Shown here in pieces: positions 44,682 through 53,714 of a DNA stretch of 64,000 nucleotides. The position numbers and the translations under genes were made by a program. This DNA is from JALHMI01 sp964598535. Its GTDB lineage: Bacteria > Planctomycetota > Planctomycetia > Pirellulales > PALSA-1355. The stretch spans positions 1-64,000 of the forward strand of contig CAZRCI010000003.1 in NCBI GenBank assembly GCA_964598535.1, given 5' to 3'. The notes below the pieces were generated by a model. That model was not told where the DNA came from. It saw only the letters and a program-made list of their open reading frames with translations, and searched no databases. The stretch's first letter is position 1. Every line of letters begins with the position of its first letter.

Positions 44682-45422
44682 ATGTTGCACACCCCGCGGC
44701 CACAGCCCTTGCCGGACACGGTTCGCCCCAAGCTACCGACGATTTCAGAACTGCTACGCGTGTTGCAGTTTGGCGACTCGGTGTTGCCGGTCGGGGCCTT
44801 CTCATTCTCGGGCGGCCTGGAATCGGCCGTGCAGTTGGGTATCGTCCACGACCTGAACAGCCTCCGAGAATTTGTGCATGCCGTGGCCGAGCAGGCCGCC
44901 AGCACAGACGGTATCGCATTGTTGCATGCGCACCGGGCCACGATCGTTGCCGACTTCAACCGGATTTGTCTCGTCGATCGCAGTGCTCTGATTCGCAAGT
45001 TGAATGAAGAAACCCGGATCATGACGATCCGCATGGGACGGAAACTGGCGGAGTTGGCGGAACACGTACTGCCGAACGACACGGTAGCTCGTTGGCTGGC
45101 CGCGATTCGTTCGGGCGATACGCCCGGAACATATCCCGTGGGCCAGGCGCTCGTATTCGCGGCCATGGATCTGGGGGAGCAGGACGCCTTTGCGGCGCAT
45201 CAGTATGGCGTGACGTCGATGATGATCGGCGCCTCGCTACGGCTGATGAAGCTCAACTACCTGGACGCTCAGGCCATTTTGTTCGGCATCAACGCCGTGG
45301 CGCAGCAGGCGTACGAACGCATGACCGCGGCCGAGTTGGACGATATGCAGGCGTTCGCACCGTTGACCGATATCGCTGCGGCAGCGCATCTGAAGGCCGA
45401 GGTACGCATGTTCATGAATTGA
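44682..45422 (+). CDS. ureF: Urease accessory protein UreF
   Basis: A 246-residue all-helical protein with the family signature LQFGDSVLPVGAFSFSGGLE, then ARWLAAIRSG...TYPVGQALVFAA and the helix AVAQQAYERM. It acts with UreD and UreG in apo-urease activation. It lies 78 bp after ureE and 84 bp before ureG. Confidence 0.94.
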   Translation: MLHTPRPQPLPDTVRPKLPTISELLRVLQFGDSVLPVGAFSFSGGLESAVQLGIVHDLNSLREFVHAVAEQAASTDGIALLHAHRATIVADFNRICLVDRSALIRKLNEETRIMTIRMGRKLAELAEHVLPNDTVARWLAAIRSGDTPGTYPVGQALVFAAMDLGEQDAFAAHQYGVTSMMIGASLRLMKLNYLDAQAILFGINAVAQQAYERMTAAELDDMQAFAPLTDIAAAAHLKAEVRMFMN

Positions 45423-45506
45423 CGATTCACGCCCCCAACGAGACCATCGCGCGGAGCGGAGGGAACGACGGACGCCCATGTTAAAACACCACCGGAGGAA
45501 CAAACC

Positions 45507-46145
45507 ATGAAGAAGATCTCACGTATTGGCGTCGGGGGCCCTGTCGGATCGGGCAAAACGGCGATCATCGAGGCCATCACCCCCTTGCTGGTCGAAATGG
45601 GCGTGAAAGTGCTCGTGATCACCAATGACGTGGTCACGACGGAAGATGCCAAGCATGTGCAACGCACGCTCAAAGGCATTCTGATCGAGGAGCGAATTCT
45701 GGGGGTCGAAACGGGCGCTTGTCCGCACACGGCCGTCCGTGAGGATCCCAGTATGAATCTGGCGGCGGTAGAAGACATGGAAAGCCGCTTTCCGGATACC
45801 GACCTGGTGCTGATCGAGAGCGGCGGCGACAACCTGACGCTGACATTCAGCCCGGCGCTCGTCGACTTCTTTATTTATGTGATCGACGTGGCGGCGGGCG
45901 ATAAGATTCCACGCAAGAATGGCCCCGGCATCACGCAGTCGGACATCCTGGTGATCAACAAGACGGATCTCGCTCCCTATGTGGGCGCCAGCCTGGAGAT
46001 CATGGATACGGACTCGCGCCGCATGCGCGGCAAGAAACCCTTCTTGTTCACCAACTGCAAAACGGGCGAAGGCATTGTGGATCTCGTGAAGCTGATTCGG
46101 GAGAACGTCTTGTTCGACCTCGAGTTCAAGGAACCGGTGGCCTGA
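45507..46145 (+). CDS. ureG: Urease accessory GTPase UreG
   Basis: A 212-residue SIMIBI-class GTPase. P-loop GGPVGSGKTAI, Mg/Ni region VVTTEDAKH, then GVETGACPHTAVREDPS with the conserved Cys-Pro-His nickel site, IESGGDNL, and the base-recognition NKTDLAPYVG. GTP hydrolysis drives nickel insertion. The ribosome site GGAGGA lies upstream. The stop overlaps the ureD start by one base (TGATG). Confidence 0.97.
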   Translation: MKKISRIGVGGPVGSGKTAIIEAITPLLVEMGVKVLVITNDVVTTEDAKHVQRTLKGILIEERILGVETGACPHTAVREDPSMNLAAVEDMESRFPDTDLVLIESGGDNLTLTFSPALVDFFIYVIDVAAGDKIPRKNGPGITQSDILVINKTDLAPYVGASLEIMDTDSRRMRGKKPFLFTNCKTGEGIVDLVKLIRENVLFDLEFKEPVA

Positions 46146-47113
46146 TGACCGTGGATTCGATTCGCTTCAGGACATCGGCGGCGAGAATGGCCGAGGTTTG
46201 GCCCGCGCGCACTCCGCGAGAACTATTGCCTTATCTCGACCAGCCGCCACAACTGCCGACGGGCTCACCCGGTAAGAATGGCTATCTGCGATTGGGATTC
46301 GAACGCCGTGGAGCGAAGAGCAAGCTCATTCATCTCGACCGGCGAGCGCCGCTCCTGGTGCAGCAGGCGCTCTATTGGGACGAGGCCATGCCGAACTTGC
46401 CCTGCGTGTTTCTGATCTCGAACGCCGGCGGAATCTTACAAGGCGACCGCAACGTCATTGAAATTGCTCTGGCCGCGGGCGCGCAGGCCCATGTGACGAC
46501 CCAATCGGCGACCAAGATTCACGAAATGGACGCCAACCATGCTTCGCAATTTCAGTTGATCTCGCTGGCCGAGGGAGCGTATCTAGAATATCTCCCAGAT
46601 CCAATGATTCCGCACCGGCACACGCGTTTTATCACTCAGACCCAAATCGATATTTCCGCGACCGCCACGTTGCTCTATTCCGAAATCCTGATGGGTGGGC
46701 GCAAATACTATCGCGACGGAGAATTATTCGAGTACGACGTCTTTTCATCGACGGTGGCCGCGCAGCGCCCCGCGGGGAAGGAGCTCTTCGTCGAGAAGTT
46801 TGTCATCGAACCCACGAGGCGCTCGGTAAGAAGCACGGGCGTCATGGGACCGTATGACGTCTTTGGCAACGTCCTCTTGCTCACGCCGAAAGAGCACGCC
46901 GACGCGATTTTCCAGCAGGTCGGCGCGGAGCTGAACGACGCCGACGGTTGGGCAGCCGGCGTCAGCCGGCTGCCCAACGATGCAGGCCTGGTCTATAAAG
47001 TTCTGGGACTCGAAACCGCGCACGTCCGCGCACGTATTCGCGATTTCTGGAAGGTCGTGCGCCGCGAGGTGACGGGTTGCGAGGTACCCGAGGAGTTCGC
47101 CTGGCGGCAGTAG
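46145..47113 (+). CDS. ureD: Urease accessory protein UreD
   Basis: A 322-residue scaffold protein of the activation complex (also called UreH). Family blocks: VFLISNAGGILQGDRN, THVTTQSATKIHEM, YLEYLPDPMIPHRHTRF, TATLLYSEILMGGRKY and YDVFGNVLLLTP. The N-terminal extension of about 40 residues is longer than usual. Translationally coupled to ureG. It completes the full accessory set E-F-G-D. Confidence 0.95.
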   Translation: MTVDSIRFRTSAARMAEVWPARTPRELLPYLDQPPQLPTGSPGKNGYLRLGFERRGAKSKLIHLDRRAPLLVQQALYWDEAMPNLPCVFLISNAGGILQGDRNVIEIALAAGAQAHVTTQSATKIHEMDANHASQFQLISLAEGAYLEYLPDPMIPHRHTRFITQTQIDISATATLLYSEILMGGRKYYRDGELFEYDVFSSTVAAQRPAGKELFVEKFVIEPTRRSVRSTGVMGPYDVFGNVLLLTPKEHADAIFQQVGAELNDADGWAAGVSRLPNDAGLVYKVLGLETAHVRARIRDFWKVVRREVTGCEVPEEFAWRQ

Positions 47114-47130
47114 GATCCCCGGGTTACCAT

Positions 47131-47171
47131 CGAAGGCCCACCTGGAAAACTTTACGGATCGCGGGCCTTCG
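47131..47171. terminator. Possible hairpin after ureD
   Basis: CGAAGGCCC (47131-47139) and GGGCCTTCG (47163-47171) form a perfect 9-bp stem with a 23-nt loop, 18 bp after the ureD stop. No T-run; a weak candidate for transcription end or mRNA stabilisation. Confidence 0.35.
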
Positions 47172-47276
47172 GTAGCTTGACGAATATTTGCGCGTCTTTG
47201 GGGCTCGTTCTGGCGAAACCGCTCGGGCGCGGCCGATAAAGCCGATAACACTTCCTGCGCCGATTCTTACGACTAA

Positions 47277-48953
47277 ATGGTCGCCTTCGGATCGACCTTT
47301 AGCCGTCCCCGCCCCGCAACTTCCCCTCCACCCCGGCCGGTCGCTCGCTATTCGAGGCAACTCGTGTTCGCCCATCGTTTTTTGTCCTGTAAACACGTGG
47401 GGAATCTGGCAAGCGCGATGTTTGCCAGCTTAACGCTGTTGGCTCCAGCGACCGGGCAACAGCCAACACACACGGACACTCTTGCTCCCCAACAGCAGAT
47501 CCAGGTTACGGGCCCGTCGTTGATTGACGAAGGGCTGGCTCGCGAGATCGACTTGCTACGGCGCGAGGTCGCCGAAGCCAATCAATTGCGGCAGCAGGTG
47601 GCCGAATTGCGACAACAAGTTGCCACCCTCTCGCAGTCGGTGAGCGTGGAGCGGCTTCCGCCAATCGCTGCGCAAGGAGCATTGCTGGACGCGCCGAGCT
47701 ACGGTTGGCCGACTACGGTCTATGACGAGTCGGATCTTCCGATCTTGAGTTCCTACAAATACAACTTTGGCGGCGGATACCTGAATTTCCGCACGCCTGA
47801 CGATACCTTTACGTTGAACCTTCAAAACCAACTGACGGCCGACGGCACTTTTTACTCCCTTGAAAACCCCGATACCGACCAGAAAGGCTTCAACATTCCT
47901 TTCTACCGTTTGTATTTCATGGGTAACTTGCTCGAGAAGTGGGAGTATCTGGCGTCGTTGCAGCAGTCGCTCGGCAGTTTCAATATCCTGGATATGTATC
48001 TCGGGTACTTGTTCTGCGACGAAGTGAATCTTCGGGTCGGTCACTACCTGAGTCCGTTTCTGTACGAATACTGGGCCTTCTCGCCCGCCTGGGAACCCGT
48101 GATCACGAACTCGCCCTTGTTCCAATTTGCGGGCAAACGTCAGAGCGGCGCCATGCTATGGGGCCGTTTGTTCGAAAACCGCGTACAGTACCAGGTCGGC
48201 GCATTCAACGGCGCGGACGGCGCTTACTTCGACGTTGACGGATACATCGACACCTTGGCTTCGGTGACCTTCACGCCATTCAAAGATCGTGAAGATTCTC
48301 GCCTGGCCAGCCTGGGTTTCGGATTCAGTATCCAGAACGGTACGCAAGACTATGTGTTGAGCGACGGTACTGACTTTAACTTTCCGTTTGGCAACGGCGA
48401 ACCCACACTGAATCAGGACTTTGTCAATTCGACGGGCTTGATATTCTTCGAGTACAACGATGACATCGCCGCCAATGGAAACCGCTTCAAGTTCGCTCCG
48501 CATTTTTTCTGGTATGGGCGGTTCAGCGTGCTTGCCGAGTACCTTTACTGGAATCGCGCGCTCACCGACGGCGCAACAAACATCACGGAAAGCATCAACG
48601 CGTTCTACGTCAACACTTCGTACTTCTTAACCGGCGAACAATACACAGGCGACGGCCTGTTGGGTTACACCACGATCACCCCTCTCAATTCCTACGGCGC
48701 GTGGGAGCTCGTTTCGCAGTTCTCGCAGGTGAACCTTGGCGACACGTCGCTGACGCCCGGGTTCGCCAAGGCGGACCTCGACGCGACACGCATGCAACAG
48801 ATCATGAGCGGCGTGAATTGGTGGCCGAACCGCTACATTCGCATCAGCTTCGATTACGTGCACGTCTGGACGAACGAAGCGGTGAACGTGGGCGCCGGAC
48901 AACTCGCCGACCAGTATGGCATCTGGTGGGGGCGGTTCGCGGCCTTTTATTAG
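47277..48953 (+). CDS. Outer-membrane porin of the OprO/OprP-like type
   Basis: Up to 558 residues. After a signal region (NLASAMFASLTLLAPATGQ) comes a short coiled coil (EIDLLRREVAEANQLRQQVAELRQQ, in the mature N-terminus), common in planctomycete and cyanobacterial porins. The remainder has alternating aromatic and hydrophobic beta-strands with a terminal aromatic residue (GRFAAFY), as in 16-stranded porins. Family-like blocks are RLYFMGNLLEKWEYLASLQ and GHYLSPFLYEYWAF. The exact start is uncertain: ATG 47277 gives a long leader, and non-ATG starts nearer the signal core are possible. It lies 163 bp after ureD on the same strand, so it may supply urea passage through the outer membrane (inference). 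Confidence 0.8.
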   Translation: MVAFGSTFSRPRPATSPPPRPVARYSRQLVFAHRFLSCKHVGNLASAMFASLTLLAPATGQQPTHTDTLAPQQQIQVTGPSLIDEGLAREIDLLRREVAEANQLRQQVAELRQQVATLSQSVSVERLPPIAAQGALLDAPSYGWPTTVYDESDLPILSSYKYNFGGGYLNFRTPDDTFTLNLQNQLTADGTFYSLENPDTDQKGFNIPFYRLYFMGNLLEKWEYLASLQQSLGSFNILDMYLGYLFCDEVNLRVGHYLSPFLYEYWAFSPAWEPVITNSPLFQFAGKRQSGAMLWGRLFENRVQYQVGAFNGADGAYFDVDGYIDTLASVTFTPFKDREDSRLASLGFGFSIQNGTQDYVLSDGTDFNFPFGNGEPTLNQDFVNSTGLIFFEYNDDIAANGNRFKFAPHFFWYGRFSVLAEYLYWNRALTDGATNITESINAFYVNTSYFLTGEQYTGDGLLGYTTITPLNSYGAWELVSQFSQVNLGDTSLTPGFAKADLDATRMQQIMSGVNWWPNRYIRISFDYVHVWTNEAVNVGAGQLADQYGIWWGRFAAFY

Positions 48954-49114
48954 CTCCCCTCGAGTAGCGCCCACTCCGGGCAATGGGCAGCGAACGCCCA
49001 CCTGCTCCTGGAGCGGTGCGCTCGCCACCGCAACACCGCCAGCACTGAGAAGGAAATTCCAACGAGGAACTTCAGACGTCGGCGCTCTACGACGAACAAC
49101 GTCGCGGTTGCACG

Positions 49115-49381
49115 CTATTCCGGCAACGCGTCCAAGTAGTTGTCAGAGATATCGCCCGGTTCGTCCGCGACGGCCGCCGGCGTCGGCTCAACGGGCGTGG
49201 TGGGCGGAGTCCCGTACATTGGCGCATACTTAGAGTTATACCGCGCGCCGAAGTTGCAATTCGGGGTGCCAGAGCCATCGACTACCGCGTTGCAATAGTC
49301 CCACGGCGTTTGGCACATGGCCGTGCAACCGGCCAGCGACATCATCAGGACCGCAGCTAGGGCGGAGAATGCACGCGTCAC
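49115..49381 (-). CDS. Small lipoprotein
   Basis: An 88-residue protein with a short signal and lipobox LAGC (cleavage before Cys 19). The mature part begins CTAMCQTPWDYCNAVVDG and contains FGARYNSKYAPM, a pattern I associate with a planctomycete family of small lipoproteins of unknown function. GTG start at 49381, 3 bp after the stop of the membrane protein gene upstream, with GAGGTGAG as ribosome site. Confidence 0.75.
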   Translation of the reverse strand: MTRAFSALAAVLMMSLAGCTAMCQTPWDYCNAVVDGSGTPNCNFGARYNSKYAPMYGTPPTTPVEPTPAAVADEPGDISDNYLDALPE

Positions 49382-49384
49382 GTC

Positions 49385-51067
49385 TCACCTCGCCAGAGAT
49401 CGCGGCCGCGAGCTTACCTCCTCCCCGCTTGACGCGGATTCGAGGACTTGTGATGCGGCAGCCCGACGACCTTGAAGTTTCCACAATCGATACCGGGTGG
49501 TTCGCTGGTATTCATCGGCAAATTCGTACTCGACAATTGGGATAACTTCTACCGCTCCGGCAAACTTTTCACCATTGCTGGCCCCTGACTCGACGCTTCC
49601 CGCGATAGCACTGCCTGCACGCTCACCGCTCTGGGATGGGCCTGCTTGCGTCAATAATAGAAACTCGCAACCTCGCCGCTGCGCTTCGGCAATCAGTTGC
49701 GCCTCATTCGCAGACGCATCAACTTCTGAAGCATCGGCAGCGACCGTGGCGGATGCAAAGTACAGGCATCCTGGGACGGTGCTCATCAAACGCTGCTCGG
49801 GAAGCCGCACCCGGTTAAAGACGGTTGCCGCGCGATAACTACCGCTAGCCGCCAGCAAGTACGATTCGCGTGACTGGCAACCACAGGCCACGGCCAGTCG
49901 GGGCGCGATTGTCAGACCAGACTCGACCATCTGCACCAGGAACATCAGGGACACCACGCCGATCAGTCCGCGGCGCTCAAGAGAGGGCAATCGCACCAAC
50001 ACATTTGCTCCTGCCGCCGCTCCGATGGCCGCCGCGGGCAGAATGCTCGCATAGAATTTTCCTCCGGCGATCAACGCACTGACGAGCAGTCCCGCGAGGG
50101 CCCCGAAAGCCAGCACTCGCGCGCGTTTTTCCCCTCCTACGAGACAACACCCCGCGCCCACCAGCAACAGCGGATGCAGTGGCAGCAAGCCACGAAACGC
50201 CGCCTCACTGCCCCTGGGGGCATTCAGCACAAACATCACCAGCATGGCGAATAAATACCACATCGCGAATGCGTCGCTGCGGCTCCGCGCTTCAACCAGC
50301 GCCAGGGCAACGCCCAGCGTCATCAATCCGCCGGACAACTCCGCATGCGGAATGCCACTCCGTTGAATCGGCAGCATCGCCAACAACACGAGACCGCCGG
50401 CCAACCAGGCCGCCTCACGCGACATCCAGCGGCGAGCCAGTAACACGGTGCCCATCGCGAGCGTGACGCCCAATTCCCAATGAACCAGATTGGCGGTCAC
50501 TGGCCCGTCGAGCGCCAGCCCCCAGACGGACCAGATTTGCGGCAGCGTCGGAATATGCAGGCCGCCATCATCAATATTCCAGAAGGTGCCGCCCTGCAGC
50601 ACGGCCTGGGGAACGTCCCACGCGCCGGTGAGTAATTCATCACCGACCGGCGGCGTCAGAGCGGCGATCAAACCGACACCCAGGACGATCGTCGCCGCGC
50701 CATAGGCGATCTTCTCATGGCGTGCGCCTTTGGCGTCGCCAAGCCGCGTCCGATGTGGCAAGCCCCCGCGAACTCGGAGATGGGCCAATGTGCAGGCGAT
50801 TTCCACAAATGCGAACAGCAGTCCGCACATGGTTAGGAGCAGAACGGCCGGCGTATGAAGCACGCCCCACACACCACCGATCGCCAGCAAGACGGCTGCG
50901 ACCGAAAATCCAATCAACAAACTATGAACCAGCGAAGCCAGGCGGTCGTGGCCGGGCATTGCAAGCAATCGCCAAATTGGCCTCCCGAAACCGAAAGCCG
51001 CCGCGACGATGCTCGCGGCGGCCACCAAGGAACGAACGACATTCCCAATATCGCTCAAGTCAGGCAT
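49385..51067 (-). CDS. Polytopic membrane protein of unknown function
   Basis: A 560-residue protein with about 11-13 hydrophobic segments in the first 400 residues and a soluble C-terminal part (about 400-560). The loop after the fourth segment contains TPPVGDELLTGAWDVPQAVL and the GTFWNIDDGGLHIPTLP stretch, a layout like the first periplasmic loop of GT-C glycosyltransferases, but no family could be assigned. The gene is coupled to the lipoprotein gene (3 bp) and follows a 65-residue membrane protein by 54 bp. A role in the cell envelope is likely (inference). Confidence 0.7.
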   Translation of the reverse strand: MPDLSDIGNVVRSLVAAASIVAAAFGFGRPIWRLLAMPGHDRLASLVHSLLIGFSVAAVLLAIGGVWGVLHTPAVLLLTMCGLLFAFVEIACTLAHLRVRGGLPHRTRLGDAKGARHEKIAYGAATIVLGVGLIAALTPPVGDELLTGAWDVPQAVLQGGTFWNIDDGGLHIPTLPQIWSVWGLALDGPVTANLVHWELGVTLAMGTVLLARRWMSREAAWLAGGLVLLAMLPIQRSGIPHAELSGGLMTLGVALALVEARSRSDAFAMWYLFAMLVMFVLNAPRGSEAAFRGLLPLHPLLLVGAGCCLVGGEKRARVLAFGALAGLLVSALIAGGKFYASILPAAAIGAAAGANVLVRLPSLERRGLIGVVSLMFLVQMVESGLTIAPRLAVACGCQSRESYLLAASGSYRAATVFNRVRLPEQRLMSTVPGCLYFASATVAADASEVDASANEAQLIAEAQRRGCEFLLLTQAGPSQSGERAGSAIAGSVESGASNGEKFAGAVEVIPIVEYEFADEYQRTTRYRLWKLQGRRAAASQVLESASSGEEVSSRPRSLAR

Positions 51068-51121
51068 GCGTCGAGCTCTGGAGGTTCATGCCTGTGCCGG
51101 GAGTGTTCGGCCAGCCGGCGG

Positions 51122-51319
51122 TCAACCGCGATTTCGGAACAGATAGACGATCATCACGACGATCGCCCAACCGAGCACCATCCAACTTGCTCGCCTAGAA
51201 AGCTGTTTCTTGGACGCCGTCGATGCTTGGTCGCAAAAAAACATGGCTCCCACAATGCGCCGCGCGCCGCCTAGGTTGCTCGACGATGCGGACGATTGCG
51301 GTCGAATCGGTGCGATCAT
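51122..51319 (-). CDS. 65-residue single-span membrane protein
   Basis: A small protein ending in a hydrophobic helix (ASWMVLGWAIVVMIVYLF) with a positively charged tail (RNRG). Its ATG overlaps the stop of the HAD-fold gene by 4 nt (ATGA), which supports it as a real coupled gene despite its length. No family recognised. Confidence 0.55.
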   Translation of the reverse strand: MIAPIRPQSSASSSNLGGARRIVGAMFFCDQASTASKKQLSRRASWMVLGWAIVVMIVYLFRNRG

Positions 51320-52134
51320 GCGATTTCTCCCTGCGGAGGCGCCGGCACGTGCATCGCGTTCGACACGGAGAACGACACGAGCCGCCGCGCCGGGCTTTCC
51401 GACGAAACGATGGTAACCAGGTCTTCCAGCCGTCCGACGGCGAAGTCAACTTTTCCGGCCGGCAGATAACTGAGCGCGGCCGTCAACAGTCCGGCTTCTT
51501 TGGCGGCTGCCAAATGTTCGAGATCGTGCCCCACGTAAAGCACATTGCCAGACGCCACGGGAGCAACCGACGCGATGATCGCCTGATAGCACGAGGCCTC
51601 GGGCTGCGCGCACTCGAGCTCAAACGAAGTGAGCACGGCCTGAAACTCTGTTCGAGGGACGATCCGCTTCAGACGTTCTGTCAACTTGGCGCTGGTCAGC
51701 GGGGCGTCGGCCCATGCCACCAGCGGAATGCCGCACCGATTGAGCGCATGCAAGGCCGCGACGACCCCCGGCAGCGGTCGCACGTCAACCTCCAGGGCCT
51801 GACGTTGAATCCGTGAGGCGGCTTCGATCTCGTGGGCCTGAGCCCAGGTGAGCCCATACGCGTGCAGAAATGCCTGCAACGCTTCGCCAATCTCGCGGCG
51901 CCCACGATGGACGTCGAATAGCTGCCGCTCCCAGCGGACGTTGAATTCCGTGTAGTCCGCGGTGACACCGATTCGTCCCAATAGCTGGAACAACCAACGC
52001 CGCCAGAGCGTGGCGTCGTAGAAAACGCCGGGCACGTCAAAAGCGATCGCCACGATTTGCGGCGGTGCGGCGCCCACGTGCCGCCTAAAGTCATGTTCCA
52101 ATTCAGCCGCAACGTCGGACGCGACGGCAGACAT
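51316..52134 (-). CDS. HAD-fold protein with altered nucleophile motif
   Basis: A 272-residue protein with the haloacid-dehalogenase fold. Motif I reads AIAFDVPGVFYDATLW; the usual DxDGT is D-V-P-G-V here, so the first Asp is kept but the second (acid/base) is Pro. Motif II area is PLVAWADAPLTSAKL, and motif IV area is LYVGHDLEHLAAAKEAGL with the family's GD-x-x-x-D changed to GHD. The phosphatase reaction may be lost or changed. ATG 52134 (MSAVASDV) starts the recognisable protein; the frame is open to 52326. A cytidylyltransferase gene lies upstream, a common partner of HAD phosphatases in nucleotide-sugar synthesis. Confidence 0.75.
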   Translation of the reverse strand: MSAVASDVAAELEHDFRRHVGAAPPQIVAIAFDVPGVFYDATLWRRWLFQLLGRIGVTADYTEFNVRWERQLFDVHRGRREIGEALQAFLHAYGLTWAQAHEIEAASRIQRQALEVDVRPLPGVVAALHALNRCGIPLVAWADAPLTSAKLTERLKRIVPRTEFQAVLTSFELECAQPEASCYQAIIASVAPVASGNVLYVGHDLEHLAAAKEAGLLTAALSYLPAGKVDFAVGRLEDLVTIVSSESPARRLVSFSVSNAMHVPAPPQGEIA

Positions 52135-52262
52135 AAGAATCCCTTCTCGCCCAAAGGCGTATCCGCAGGCCATCCATGACCTGCAAACCCCTGCCCCAGC
52201 CAAATGCCAGCGCACTAGCCAGGCTGCCGAAAAAAGCCCGTGACCTTTTTCAGCCTCGCGAA

Positions 52263-52365
52263 GTGCGAAGCTAAGCTCCGCACCGTTCGCAAAATAACGA
52301 TTTGCGTCGCTATTTTGGGATCGCATCCATGCGACCCTAACGGGCTGCCGAGTCCTTCAGCAGCC
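52263..52365. other. Hairpin-rich intergenic segment
   Basis: Three inverted repeats follow each other: near-palindrome GTGCGAAGCTAAGCTCCGCAC (one mismatched pair, 52263-52283), AAAATAACGA with TCGCTATTTT (one mismatch, 52291-52316), and GGCTGC with GCAGCC (52343-52365). The segment lies after the cytidylyltransferase stop. It resembles a dispersed intergenic repeat or a composite terminator; I saw no second copy in the window. Confidence 0.45.
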
Positions 52366-52438
52366 TGAATAGTCCACTTGTTTGTGCCCCACCGCCGGCC
52401 TGCTGCGCGTCACCCGACTCAATCGGACGGAAGCTCCC

Positions 52439-53176
52439 CTAGGCGGACTGCTTCCGTCTGTTCAAATGCGCCATGCGGTTCCGCAAGTCCGGCTGTCCGC
52501 GCAGCAGATGAACCACTTGCCGCCAATCCCACTCGTCGTGACCCAGGGCGTCGTAAATGACGGTTGCGTGCTCCCAATCCTCTTCGTCATCAACGCGTAG
52601 CCGGAGATCTTCGCGATCGAGTTCAATCGGCAACGGCAGGAGCCGAATGCTGAAAAGCTCGGGGTGTCCGTACAAGGCCGCCGTGAAGTGCCGCCGGTCG
52701 GCGATTCCAGCGCGTGGCGCCTGCGCAAGCGCCGCGACCGAACACCACTCGGCAAGCATCCCCAGATGCGTAAAAACAGCGGGTTGACCATCGCCGCGGC
52801 AGTAACCGATATAGTCGCAGCTAGGATTCGCATCCGCCGTAATGACCAGGCGATCAATCAATTCCGGATCGACAAACGGATTTTCGCCGTGCACATGGAC
52901 CAACGCCCTGGCTTTGAAACGCTCGCAGAGGTGAGTAACCGCCGCAATCGGCTGAGCGCCCTGGGCGGCAATCACTTCGACGTCCGACGGCACCAAGGCG
53001 CGCACCAGCGACAACTGCTCTCGGTCGCAAAGAACCACGACTCGATCCAGGCGTTCGCTATCGGTCACGCGGCGCACGACGCGTTCCAAGACCGACTTGC
53101 CGCCGAGCTTGCGGTCTATGTGCCACTTGCGATGTTCCCGCTGACGAACCTCGACGATGCCGAGCGTATTGAGCAT
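52439..53176 (-). CDS. Cytidylyltransferase-family protein
   Basis: About 245 residues of the CMP-sugar synthetase/SpsF type of nucleotidyltransferase. Visible pieces: GIVEVRQREHRKWHIDRKLGG (in place of the usual R-x2-SxRLPGK), LGGKSVLERVVRRV, VHVHGENPFVDPELIDRL (the family's GDxPFxDP block with E for D), and late DDEEDWEH, matching the L-TVD-x-x-xD block. It would activate a sugar or polyol phosphate with CTP for a surface polymer. The first conserved block is degenerate, so activity is uncertain. ATG 53176 is preferred; 53206 is possible. It is 304 bp upstream of the HAD-fold gene. Confidence 0.75.
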   Translation of the reverse strand: MLNTLGIVEVRQREHRKWHIDRKLGGKSVLERVVRRVTDSERLDRVVVLCDREQLSLVRALVPSDVEVIAAQGAQPIAAVTHLCERFKARALVHVHGENPFVDPELIDRLVITADANPSCDYIGYCRGDGQPAVFTHLGMLAEWCSVAALAQAPRAGIADRRHFTAALYGHPELFSIRLLPLPIELDREDLRLRVDDEEDWEHATVIYDALGHDEWDWRQVVHLLRGQPDLRNRMAHLNRRKQSA

Positions 53177-53206
53177 GGCTGCTGCAGATCCTTCTTTGGC
53201 AGGCAA

Positions 53207-53714
53207 GAAAAGGCGATCGAGTTCCTGAAGGTCGGCGGAAGTCTAGCAACACCGCTCGCGGCAGGTCAAGACAGTTCCCCCTGTCCCATGATGGCATGCT
53301 GGCATGGGGCGCAAGGTCCGGCGAGAGGGGGGGCCGTGGGGCGCCAATGATTGTTGATGAGCTCGTAAAGGGGGCGTGGGAAATTTGCAGGGGCCCTCGA
53401 CGCCGAAGGCGCGGGACATGCCAGCCCTGCGTCATCGCCCAGGGAGACCTCGTGCGCCTCCAACACGTATCCCAGTCCTGCCAGGGCGAAACCTCCTCCG
53501 CGGGCAAGGCCGTGTTTCACCCTTGCAGGGCGACGATGCGCGGGCGGGCGAATCTCATCCCCCGGGCGATCGCCCGGGGCTGACATGTTACCGGTCTGCG
53601 GCCGAAAGAACCGCGCGATCGCCTTCCAGGTCGACTCGATTCGGCGAGCAGACGGCGCCCACAAGGTTCCTGATAGTCCGGAGACCTGCTTTCGCGGTAC
53701 TTAAAGCAATTCGT
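53207..53714. other. Intergenic region with a 20-bp palindrome
   Basis: About 500 bp without a gene I can support; open frames here lack ribosome sites and domains. It contains the perfect palindrome CCCCGGGCGATCGCCCGGGG at 53560-53579, a strong hairpin of REP or terminator type, and GC-rich low-complexity sequence. Confidence 0.6.
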
